The translations under genes were made by a program, and so were the position numbers. This document shows, one piece after another, positions 43,083 through 53,281 of a DNA stretch of 64,000 nucleotides (within the stretch, counting starts at the first letter, position 1; each line of letters starts with the position of its first letter). The DNA comes from Excoecaria cochinchinensis (taxonomy: Eukaryota; Streptophyta; Magnoliopsida; Malpighiales; Euphorbiaceae). The stretch spans positions 3,348,001-3,412,000 of the forward strand of contig CANTUQ010000076.1 in NCBI GenBank assembly GCA_947683425.1, written 5' to 3'. The notes beneath the pieces were generated by a model. The model saw nothing but the letters and a program-made list of their open reading frames with translations. It was not told the origin of the DNA and searched no databases.

Positions 43083-44553
43083 TAAAAAGAATCAAGCATC
43101 TAAAAGCAATATCACTAGTGGACCAAAAGACACGATTATGCTCGCGGTGGAGGGACTGCATTGTAGTTGGACTTCTTCTTCTTCTCTCTCTTTTCAGGAT
43201 CTGTGATCTGCTTGCTATCGATCAAGTCCTAAATTTCATGCCTTAGCCTCACACATCGGTCCGTCATATGCCCCGTGTGCTGGTGGAAAGCACAATACTC
43301 ATCATCTCTATGACCCGGTTGTCCTTGGGTTTTGGCTGGCTTAGAAGGAAGGGGCTATAGCTTCCCTTCTTTTATCAGTCTCTTTAACACCCAGGATAAA
43401 GGGCGGCCCAAATTAGAAAAGTACCTCTGGCCTTATTCTGCCCCGATGGCTGAGACCTCTGCTGTCTTGCCATTTTTGCCGTTACTGCTCCCGGCACCTC
43501 CCGGTCGGTGCCCATACTGGTTCCCAAAGCCTTTCCCAGCAAAGTTATTATGGCTTGCTTTTTTTGCCAGGTAAGCTGCCTTAGCCTCTACAGCGATATC
43601 TTTAAGCGACTCCCAGTCCCTGAGCCCCTTAAAGCTGAGCAAATCCCTCAAATAAGGGTAGGAGTTTCTGATGAATAACCTGATCTGGTCAACGGTGTTA
43701 GGCTTCCTCTTCATCTCCATGACCCTGTTCCTCCATCTGGTGAGGTACTCATGCAATGATTCATCGCTCCGTTGCTATAAGAGTTCAAGGTCTTTTAGGG
43801 TGACCTCCATCCTAGTGTTATAGTCGTACTGCTTCATGAACTCTTCGGTTAAAAGGTCCTAGTCTTCCTTGAACCTCCTATCCAACCCGTGGTACCAGTC
43901 AACTGCCGAGCCCACCAGACTAAGGTAGAAATATTTCCCCTCCTGCTTTTTACTCAACCCTGTGCCTTTCATGACCAGGGTGTACTGCTTGATGTGGGCG
44001 GACGGGTCAGAGGTGCCATCAAATTTCGGCAGCTCGGGCATCTTGAATCTTTGTGCAGTAGCTCTTCATCCCCCAGATCTTTGTCTTCGGGGTTGACCCC
44101 CTTTCCAGCCGACAGCATGCCCGTGATTGCCTCAATCTGTTGCCTCATCCTCCTTAAGGCTTCGTCTTCTCCCCTGGGTCCCCTGGGCCTCACAGCATGG
44201 TGGACTATTGGCTCTTCTTCTTCTTCCTCCATGATAAAATTATCGTTGGGGTTGGGGACCCTTTCCCCTCTTGGCTCGACAGCTGCGGCAGCCCTGTGTT
44301 CATTGACTGGTTGACGGGTAGCAACTCCAACGAAGGGAGCCTCCCCACCAGCAGGTGGTTCAGCTTGCCCCCGAAGAGGGACTGCCGGTGGCTGTGGAGC
44401 AACAGGTGGTTGTGGGGCCGCAGGTGCTGGTGGAGCAGGAGGATGGGCAATCCTCTCAGCCATGGCACCCATCATGTCTAGCACTCTCCGTTCGAAGTCC
44501 TCTAGCCTCCTAGCTAGGTCTTGAGTGGTAAGTGCTCCGGTTTCTTCTGCCAT
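43083..44553 (-). pseudogene. gag: Broken gag of G-H
   Basis: Starts MAEETGALTTQDLARR at 44553, right after the leader. A proline/alanine-rich segment (~44460-44390) and an acidic patch (EEEEEEP) precede the capsid core, which carries PKFDGTSDP near 44020 and LTRWRNRVMEM near 43730. The zinc-knuckle variant EYCAFHQHTGHMTDRC lies near 43297-43253. Damage: a frame change near 44046, a stop at 43857-43859, another frame change near 43760, a stop at 43433-43435 and a further stop in the C-terminal linker. It ends around the YNAVPPP motif. The proline-rich insert distinguishes it from A and J. Confidence 0.85.
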
Positions 44554-45443
44554 TAGTGGTTCTAGAGAGAGTGACTCAGAATCCCAATTGAACACTAATT
44601 CCGATAACTCAAAAAGAAAATTTAACCTTACTAGCCGACCGTCGAAACCTCTTGTCCACTTAGATGAATCTATGATGGCTGAAAAAATTAGATTGTTAGA
44701 ATGATGCATGATTGACATATACAATGCATGATAGTGTGCTATACAATATATACAATCACATACAAGCAAGTAGATCCTTCAAACCTTATTACTCCCACAC
44801 ACGAGATAATGCAGTCTCTTTCCTAGGTGGGCTTGATCCATGGGTTAGCTGGGAACCCAATGGAAGCGTATGGTGCTCGGTGGAAAACCGGCATCATAAC
44901 ATCTCTTATCTAATGCGCATACATATGGATTTTGGCCTTTATGTATTTAAACATTTCAACTAAGTTAAGATGGGCGCATCGGGGCATGAAAGCCTTTGAT
45001 AAAAGCCCATTTAATTGGGTTAAATTTGTTCAATATATAACGGCCCACATAGCTAGCATAGTATTAAGGTACATGTCACCTAGGGGAAGTATCTATTGCC
45101 ATTACATGAGCTCTAGTCAAGGTGATGTTATTTTTGGGTTACCCAAGCACGGTCCCTACCGATGGGTCTAGCTCATCACGAGCGTAACAACCAATCGGGT
45201 CACCATTTGATATACCTTGATAGAACGAGGCTTAGGCTGGTGATTATCCTTAACACTTCCCTACATTGAGTGAACATAGGGTCATGCTTCGGGAACGCAC
45301 CGAGGCTAATAAAGGGACCAAACTAGCATAGATCTAAGGCTTTAATGCTATGATATGCAAATTTTGAAAAGAGATAAAAATTTTAAATTAAAACTCAATT
45401 ATAAATTTTAACCAAGGTACTTTCGAATCTAAGCCACTTAGAG
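44554..45443 (-). other. Leader of G-H with candidate splice acceptor
   Basis: Non-coding. On the minus strand CTAATTTTTTCAG|CCATCATAGA, with the AG as CT on the plus strand at 44679-44680, about 125 bp before gag. It is homologous to the other Ogre-like leaders in reverse orientation. Confidence 0.7.
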
Positions 45444-45462
45444 TTTTCCAGCAGAGTCGCCA
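45444..45462 (-). other. Primer binding site of G-H
   Basis: Plus strand ...TTCCAGCAGAGTCGCCA. The first bases TGGCGACTC are kept, then CGCTGGGGAC has diverged to TGCTGGAAAAC-like sequence. One base separates it from the LTR. Confidence 0.75.
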
Positions 45463-45463
45463 C

Positions 45464-47855
45464 TGTGACGCGCGCCGAACCCCATAGGACGCCCCGAAGG
45501 CCCGCTCTTAGGGCTTTCGAGAGAGGTTCATGAAAACTTGTAAGGCATTTACAAGTGCGTCTATTTTAGGCAACAAGGAGGTTTCATGGAGTCGCCACCC
45601 AATAAAACATTGGGAAAGTTCGTCTCGCCTCAGTGAGCCTAAGACGGTGCATCTTATCCATTTTAGGCAAACCAAAGGGGTCTTGGAGGCATTCACCCCA
45701 ATAGAACATTAGAATGACCCTCTAACCCTATGGAGCCTAAGATTGTAAATTGAGTCTTTTGGTGCGACACAAGAGGTGCCTTGGAGATTCCATCCCAATG
45801 AAACACCAGAATCGTCCTCTCGCCTCATTGAGCCCAAAGACCAGAGATGGTTCGGGACTTCTCATTTATTCATACCTTGGTTATGTTATAATTAAGTTTT
45901 GAATTTAAGTTTTCATCCCTTTTTCTCATACATCTCGATGCAATAATTAGAGCGCAAGTTTGATCATTCAAGGAAAGCGATAAAGAAAAGGGTAAATAAA
46001 ATAAATTACATGAAAATAAAATACAACAAAACTAGGGGCGGAATACAACCACCATTGTAAATAAAATACAACATCATTCATAAATTGGGATATTCATTAA
46101 TGATGAGAACATTGGTACTCGCATGCATATTATTATGAAACAATTTTTATGTGATGATTTTGGATGGAGAAAATTGAGACATTGGTCCCATTTTTATTTA
46201 GGAAAAATACCAATTTATTTTATAGAAATACTTTTGTGTGATTTTTTAATTAAGCGTGCATAAAACTATTTCATTTAACAATTATATAACAAACAAATCA
46301 AAAATAAACAAAGGAAAATTAACATGTACAATAAAATGATAAAACCCCGAATGTCCTCCTTCGCTCGCATGGATGCTCAAATTAGAAAAATTACGGATTT
46401 GAAACTAAAAAAAATAAAGACAAATAAAATTTATGTTAGTGATTAAACCAAAGAAATTAATTAAATGCATAAAACAATAAATCATAGATTAGAATAAACA
46501 AAACATGCATTATATGTGACAAAATAATTAAATGACATGTTAAAATAAATTGATTAACATATTAATAAAACAAAATAAATGATAATAGTAATAAAATAAT
46601 AATAATAATAATAGTTATAATAATTGAAATGAAGAATAACAAATTAATTAAAATAGAGTAAAAAAAATATTAAGATGTTAGATCTATATACAAAAACATA
46701 TAAAATAAATGAAGACAAAATAAATGTAAAGATCTACATGGTTAATAATTAGATATAAACAAATAAATAAAAAAGAAATAAAATTAAAGGATTGGGCCTA
46801 GAATGTTTACCCTCAGATTTCGGATTTTATTGACGATGAATATTGATTGATTTTCCTTGCTTTGATTCGCAAAATAGAAATAAAAAAGAAAATGATAAAA
46901 ATTGGAATTTTAATTCAAGAGAAAAAATTGATTAAAAAAAATTGGGAGAAAAGAAATTCTTAAGAACAAAGAATTGCTCTCTTTGTCTCAAGAATTATTA
47001 TTGATGAAAAATTGTTAAAAAGAGAAAATAAAATGAAGTTTCAAGAACGAAAATAGAAAAAATAATTTCTTTTGTCACAAAAAAATTGTTGGTGAAAAAT
47101 TCCAATCTCAAAAACAAAGAATGATTTTCTTTGTCTTAAGAAAAATTCTAGATTAAAAATTGAATTTTTTAATATTAGAATTTCATTTGGAGAAAATAAG
47201 TGTCAAAAAAAAGTACGGAGAGAATTCTTGGAGAAAAAGAGCTAAAGAAAAGATGAAAATTTGATCTCCTCCCCCAAAATCCTCCAATTTTCCCACTTAA
47301 AATGTGAAAAAAGGAAAAAGATTGATTTATAGAAGAAAAATCAGATTTTTAATTAATTCCCTTGATTTTGGGTGTAAAAATGGAAAAAGAAATTCAAAAT
47401 CCCGAAATCTAGGTGAAAAAACTTCAAAAATAGGAGAAAAATAAAAAATCGGCGAAAAGGGGGCAATTTCGGCGGATTTGGGGCGATCTGGGCGACCAAC
47501 GCCCGTCGGCCTCGCGTGAGCGACGCGCAAGGCGTCGCTCTCGCGTGCGGGCGACACCCTGCCCGTCGCCTGCATAGAGCGCTGTGCGCGCAGCGTGCTT
47601 GTGCCCGCTAGCGCCCGCGCGCCCGACACTTGCCGAATTTTTTTTTTAATTTTAAATATGACTAAAATACACCAAAATTTTCAAATATCATTTTTAAAAC
47701 TAATTTTAAAAATATTTTTAATATTATTTTGTTTTTTTATTCTAAATTGCAAATTTTGCAAAGGAAATCATCAATTTCAATGCTTTTCGCCTGTGAAGAC
47801 AATTATCATCATTGGGTAACTTCGATCTAGGCTGTTTCAGGACCCGGTGTCTACA
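45464..47855 (-). mobile_element. 5' LTR of G-H
   Basis: 2392 bp, TGTGACGCGCGCC...CCCGGTGTCTACA on the plus strand. Same architecture as its partner: pseudo-PBS (45587-45597) beside CCCAATAAAACATTGGG, CTAGGGGCGGAATACAA (46033), donor-like GT on minus at 46809-46810, GAGACAAA palindromes (46955-47130), TATAAATC on minus (47324-47332) and a GC patch with CGACGGGCGT-like dyads (47480-47630). Confidence 0.92.
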
Positions 47856-47860
47856 GTCAC
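47856..47860 (+). other. Right target site duplication of G-H (GTCAC)
   Basis: Identical to 35931-35935. Confidence 0.92.
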
Positions 47861-48250
47861 CTTTTATTTCTCGATACATGGGTGCAGGAGCAGTATGGCC
47901 GATTAAAATAAAGCTCAAATCTTTAAGAACAGTCATGAAAGCCTAAATTTTAGAAGCCGACAGGGCACAACAACGGCAGCAGCAATCAAAGACGTTAGAC
48001 AAGGAATGGTCATGGGATTATTACCACAGTCAGGTCTATCAGAAGACACTCTGCTCGATCATCCATGAAGAAAGACAGAAAGCACCAATGAAGGAGGGAG
48101 ATTTAATCTTTAGGCAAGTGAGTCCAAATATTCCAGACAAATGACGCAAGTTCAAACCAGTGCAGGAAGGCCTATTTGTTCTTGGGACAGCGATGAAGAT
48201 AACTTCAAAGAACCGGTCAACATCAACTAACTCAAGGAGGTCCATGGCTA
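47861..48250 (+). pseudogene. Integrase C-terminal fragment of element E-K
   Basis: Continues the integrase interrupted at 35935. Across the GTCAC duplication the reading resumes, with decay, through MGAGAVWPIKIKLKSLR (Tat integrase family: GMEAVLP...), a region with HEERQKAPMKEGDLIFRQV near 48060-48120 (family context: GDLVL) and NIPDK-x-RKFKPVQEGLFV, ending near SMAKD at 48250. Stops and frame changes are frequent. This is the DNA-binding C-terminal part of the enzyme. It shows that the two flanks of G-H belong to one gene. Confidence 0.78.
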
Positions 48251-50149
48251 AAGACTAAAAATCAAAAGAAGAGAATAAAAGCCCCGCGGGTCGAAAATCG
48301 AAAAAAGGCGGCCTCGCTAAAAATGGGCACCTCGTCAGGGTGAAAACTGAAAAAAAGGGCATCCTAGGCCAAAATATAGAGGCTTGAGAGAAAATTTCGA
48401 ATCAAGAAAATCCGAGAGGGCTGATTGAAGACAGGAGTTTGATGCTTACAAGATCTACTCTTAGATTAGATGTAGTTGTGCATTTTGAATCAATGTTAGA
48501 TAATGATCATGTATAAGGAAATCATACCGAAATGTACATGATCTTTGCAAATAGATGAGCTCATTATTCTCTAGTTCATTTATAAAAATAAAAATGTTGT
48601 TCATTCCTGAATGCATGAAATCTAAATGAGCACACTATACTCCTGCTCTTACCGTCTAGATGTTTAAGTCGATGAGTTCTATTATCCACTGTGAGACTAA
48701 TCACCTACCTTTTGAATGCATTAGTGGGAGTGAAAGAACAACCCTCGATAGATGGCAATGTAGGGAGGTCCATCTTGGAAAAATAGGGATGCCTCGCTAC
48801 ATCATCAATCCCTCTGAACTATCGAGCACAATGGGCGGTAATGTAAAAGGCAGCCTCATAAAGCCTTAAGGAACTCGATCCTCATCTGCTACCTCACCCA
48901 ATCTAGCAACACATTCATCAAGGGAGGCCATGAAATGCAACTGATGCCTAGAGAGAAATACCTCAGAGAATAACTGCTGATTACCCTAGGAAGGGGCTTT
49001 GATAGTAGCTTCAACTTTTCTTGCAGCCATACCTGAAAGGCAAGAGAGTCTAGAAAAACAAAAGTCGTTAGAGATGAAAACCGTGACTGGCTCTCTAAGC
49101 AAAAGTTAGGCCAAATGGCAGGGTGAAAACCTGGGAACAGGCAGTCTGTCCTTCAAAAATTGAAAATGAATAAAAGCCGCTGGAGTGGGTTGGGTCCAGT
49201 CCAGGAAAAACTTAGGCACAGGGTTATGTGAAAATCTCTAAAGGGATGCATTTCTCACTAAGAAAAGCTAGTGTGAAAATCCACAAGGGACGCACTACCT
49301 TTAAAACAATGATTTTTGAAGCCTGGAGCGATAAGGCAGCATTACTCTGAATAACTTCCCTTTAGGCAGGTAGTGCATAATGCAAATTTTGATTCAGAGT
49401 CTTGGGGGCAAGATGCTCATTGACCGAGGGGCAAAGATACGTACGGGTCAGTTCTCCTTGGAAAGATTATGAGTCAGAGTCCGTCAAGCCAAGACAATGC
49501 TTTTCTAGATCCTTGGAACCATCAGACGAAATGGGCAGCCGAGCAGTACCCTCAACGAATCCCTTAACCACCTGGGATGTGGTCTATTCATTTTTGCACA
49601 TCACATGCATGTCACGTGCATTCAGTCTTTTACACGTATATATATACACACACAATTCTTGTACATTAATCCTTTGCATGTGTTTTCTGTATATATTTTT
49701 GTATGTATATTTCACACACATAATTCCATATGCATACACAATCTTCTATATATATTGTTGTGTACATGACTCAGAGGGAAGGGTCCGAATAGATCTCATG
49801 AGCAAGGATGATCCAAGGGAAAGGTTCAGCTCAACATTATCGGCCACTGTATCCAGCAAAAAATCAGGTGCATATGTGAGGGGGTGGAATGCCCAGAAGG
49901 ACGAGCCTATCCGGACACACCATGCTCAGGGCAATCTGGAATCACACAAATCTATAGAAAATAAGATCCTTTAAGAAGCCGAACTATCCACACATACTTT
50001 AGTCGGAGGCAAATCAGACGCAAAAGTGGGCCAAGGTACAGTTTTGACTCTACATCGGCGCTCATCCACGCCGAACAATAATCAAGATTAAGTCCTCACG
50101 AGGAAAGAATCTCAAGGGTCTGCTCCCAAGAGGTAAAAGAGACACTGCA
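48251..50149 (+). other. Non-coding 3' region of E-K with conserved GTGAAAAYC block (copy 3)
   Basis: 48290-48360 has AAATGGGCACCTCG and GGTGAAAACTG, typical non-coding sequence after Tat integrases. 48390-48440 and 49060-49600 match the blocks in F and G-H. 49610-49770 is CA/TG-rich and repeats 30110-30260. The 190-codon ORF 49402-49974 spans these non-coding blocks and resembles no domain. Confidence 0.7.
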
Positions 50150-50627
50150 CCTCACACCGTGCAGGCCGAGACGAGGCCAGTGGGACAGACTAGCTACCAT
50201 GCAGACCGAGACGAGGTTAGCGAGGCACCAGTGATAGAATAGATCGCAACAGAGGCTGGAGTTAGAGACACTTCACCTCACACCGTGCAGGCCGAGATGA
50301 GGCTAGCGGGACAGACTAGCCACTGTGCAGACCGAGATGAGGTTAGCGGGGCACCAACGATAGAGCAGATCGCGACGAAATTGTGGTTAGAGAATACTGC
50401 ATCTCACAAATGCCGTGCAAGCCGACCGGAGGCGAGCGGGACAATGCGATAGAAAAGATTGCAAATGAGCCACAATCGAATAGCACTATAGCTCAACGGC
50501 AACAAGTCGCAACATTCCACACGGCAAAAAGGTAAGGGCTGCCTCAGGTACATATCTCTTTCCTTCTTCTCTGAATTTTGGCTTACCTAGGCACTAGTGC
50601 ACTAGTTTCCCCAAAATTAGGGGCAAC
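50150..50627 (+). repeat. 3'UTR repeats and PPT-like tract of E-K
   Basis: About three units of ~120 bp with CACCTCACACCGTGCAGGCCG, GAGGTTAGCGRGGCACCA and ATAGARYAGATCGC (motifs partly degenerate), as at 15356-16082. It ends CCAAAATTAGGGGCAAC before the LTR. Confidence 0.82.
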
Positions 50628-53258
50628 TGTAGACACTAGGTCCTGAGGCAGCCCAGATCAAAGTTACCCAATGATGATAAGATGCCTTGTCACAGGCAAA
50701 AAAGTTAAATGTGGTGATTTCCTGTTTAAATTTGCATTTTAGAATGAAAAAGTAAAAAATAATAAAAAATAATTTAAAAATTAGATTTGAAAAATGGGGT
50801 TTAGAAATTGTAATATTTTTAGTTAATCTTTAATAATAAAAAAAAAATCTTAGCGTCGGCGCCTTGCGGCGGAGTGCAGCGCCTGGAGCGCCATCACGCG
50901 GCGCAGTGCGATGTGCGATCGTCCGCACGCACACTGGGCGAGCGCGCTCGCCCAGCATGCGCTACGGACACCCGTCGGGCTCGCCGACGTGCATCCGTAG
51001 GCCCTATTCCGCCGCAAAATGGCCATTTTTGCTCCAAAACTGATTTTTTCCAATTTTTTTCCACAAAATTCGATTTTTTATCACTTTTTAAAGGGATTTT
51101 CAGGTTTTTTTCACTTTTTAAAATTTAAAATAGATGATATCTGATTTTATTAGGTTTTATCCCTTTAATTATTTTTTTTTCTTATTTTCTTCATATAATA
51201 AGAAAAAGATAAAAAAATAAAAGGGGGGAATTTTTCTTTGGTTTTTTTCATCTTTTTCTCTTCTTCTTCCTTTCAAACTCTCTCAAAAAATTTCCAGATT
51301 TTCCCCAAGCAAAAATCAAAAGAAAAAAGGTTCATTTTCATTCTTTTTCCAACACAATTTCTCCTAAACTTATTTTTGGGTGGATTTTTGTTGATGGATT
51401 CAATCTTGAGACAAATAAACTAATTATTTGCTCTCAAAATTCAGATTTTTAATTTGTTATTTGTTTCAATTAAATCTTCTTTAAAGATTTCTTCTTGGAA
51501 ACCATTTTTTGATGAAAATTAGATTTTGAGACAATTAAAATAATTGTTTGTCCTTAAATTCTAGTTTTTCATTTGATTTTTCTAAAAATTAATTTGTTTT
51601 CTTAAACGATTTTTTCTTTTTTTTTCTTGAGACAAACAAAACAATTGTTTGTGCTTGAGAATATTTTTTTTTTTTTATCTTTTAATCAATAAAAATCATT
51701 TTTAAGCCTATTTTTTTTCGGAATAAAGATCCAACATTATCGTATTTCACTCTAATATTGCACACCACAAACAAGGAAATCAACATCATTTTTACCTTCA
51801 TCAAATCCGAAACTCTGTGGGTAAACATTCTGGGCCTAATCTTTTATTTCTATTTTTATTATTATTTTGTTCATATTTAATTTATTAACATTTATATTAT
51901 TATTATTTTTATTATTTTCATTTATTTATTTATTTGTTCTATTGCTTTTATATTTGTCTCATTTAATATGTTAATATATTGTCAATTCTAACATGTAAAT
52001 ATTGATTTCTTATTATTGCTCACATGTAAATAATTTATTTTTTTTTGATTTCTCATTATTTTTAACATGTAATTAATTAATCTGTTTTGATTGATTTTTT
52101 TTAACATGTAAATGTTTTATATTAATTGGGATGACATTAATTAATCACATCATTTATTTAATTGTTTTCATCATTCTTTTATTCATTTTTATCATCCTTT
52201 TTCATTGTTACCATGTTCATATTTTTCCATATTTATTCATTAGCATGTTATATTTTATTCCAATCACTTCATTTAATCCATTTGTCATTTATAACACATT
52301 TTTCTAATTCACTTTAAATTGTTAACATTTTAATTCATTTATTATTTTGATATCATTTCATTTTATCTCATTTTATTTTAACTTATCATTTATTTTATAT
52401 TTAATTGATTTTGATTGATTCAATTACTAACATTATTTTATTTGTGTTTTATTTTTATTTCACATCTTATTTTCCCTCTTGGGCAATTTTTGCGAGCACA
52501 CGGGGAAATCCAGAAGGCTCATTTGGGATTAAGTATTTATTTGTTTCATTTGTAATATTTCATTTATTTGGCTTTTTCATTTATTTTGCCATGTAATCTT
52601 TAATAAAGTTATTTATTTTAGGCACGATAAAAAGAAAATCATAAAAATATTTCTATTAATTAATTTGGTATTTTTTTCTAAGTAAAAATGGGAAGAATGT
52701 CCTAGTTTTTCATACCCAAATAAACCATCACCTTTAACATTTTTTAAAGTATGCATGCGAGTACCAATGTCCTCATCTTTAACAAATAGCCCGTTTTATG
52801 TGTGATTTGCACTTTATTTTCAATGGGGGTTGTATTCCGCCCCTAGTTTTGTTGTAATCTATCTTTAGATGCTTTATTTTAATGCTGCTTTTATTTATTG
52901 TTTCCCTTGGATGAATAATTTGCGCTTTAATTTAATTGCACCGAATTGAATGAGAAATTGGATGAAACGATAAATCCAAAACTCGAATATAAACTTAATC
53001 AAGGTATGAATAAATGGGAAGTCCCGAACCTACTCTGGTCTTTGGGGTTCAACGAGGCAAGAGGGCCACTTCAGCATTTTGTTGGGGTGGAAACCTCCAA
53101 GACACCTCTTGTGACCCGTAAAAAAGGCTCAAACTTGCACAGTCCTAGGCACCACAAAGTGAGAGGGCCATCTTAATGTTCTATTAAGGTGGATACCTCC
53201 AAGACACCTCTAGTTTGTCCAAGCATGAGGCTAGAGGACCACTCTATCATTAGGGTGG
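50628..53258 (+). mobile_element. 3' LTR of element E-K, truncated
   Basis: Starts TGTAGACACTAGG and follows the 19917 LTR closely: TATA-like CATATAATAAG near 51193, GAGACAAA palindromes, donor-like TGG|GTAAAC (GT 51821-51822), CCAAT-type boxes and TTGTATTCCGCCCCTAG (52830). It stops at TTAGGGTGG, about 220 bp before the LTR end, where minus-strand element J begins. Confidence 0.87.
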
Positions 53259-53281
53259 TGTGACGCGCGCCGGTTCCCCGC
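53259..53281 (-). mobile_element. Terminal 23 bp of an LTR fused to gag of J
   Basis: TGTGACGCGCGCCGGTTCC is the reverse complement of an Ogre-like LTR 3' terminus. It is followed at once by gag sequence. It is the expected outer end of J's 3' LTR, the rest having been deleted with protease, pol and 3'UTR. Confidence 0.65.

Larger units (their letters stand above)
35936..47855 (-). mobile_element. Non-autonomous Ogre-like element G-H, complete ends
   Basis: Minus-strand element with 5' LTR 45464-47855, PBS 45444-45462, broken gag, a trace of pol linker, a long non-coding region and the 3' LTR 35936-38339, flanked by a perfect GTCAC duplication. Its 3'UTR carries solo LTR O. RT, RNase H and integrase are absent. 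The two LTRs differ only by transitions in the ~210 bp I compared by hand. Confidence 0.92.
19917..53258 (+). mobile_element. Composite Ogre-like element E-K split by nested insertions
   Basis: 5' LTR 19917-22728, leader and gag start to 23765, then insertion F. E-K gag tail and pol pieces follow at 34471-35935, then insertion G-H (35936-47855). Its integrase resumes at 47861, followed by a 3'UTR and the 3' LTR 50628-53258. Support: the two LTRs are of one subfamily, the pieces stay collinear (gag N-terminus, gag zinc knuckle, RT, integrase core, integrase C-terminus, 3'UTR), and the integrase resumes exactly across G-H's target duplication. The gag core is missing at the F junction. Confidence 0.78.

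Noticed and set aside
49402..49974. 190-codon ORF in the 3' region of E-K
   Set aside because: It crosses non-coding blocks shared with F, where the frame is not maintained, and CA/TG-rich repeats. No domain.
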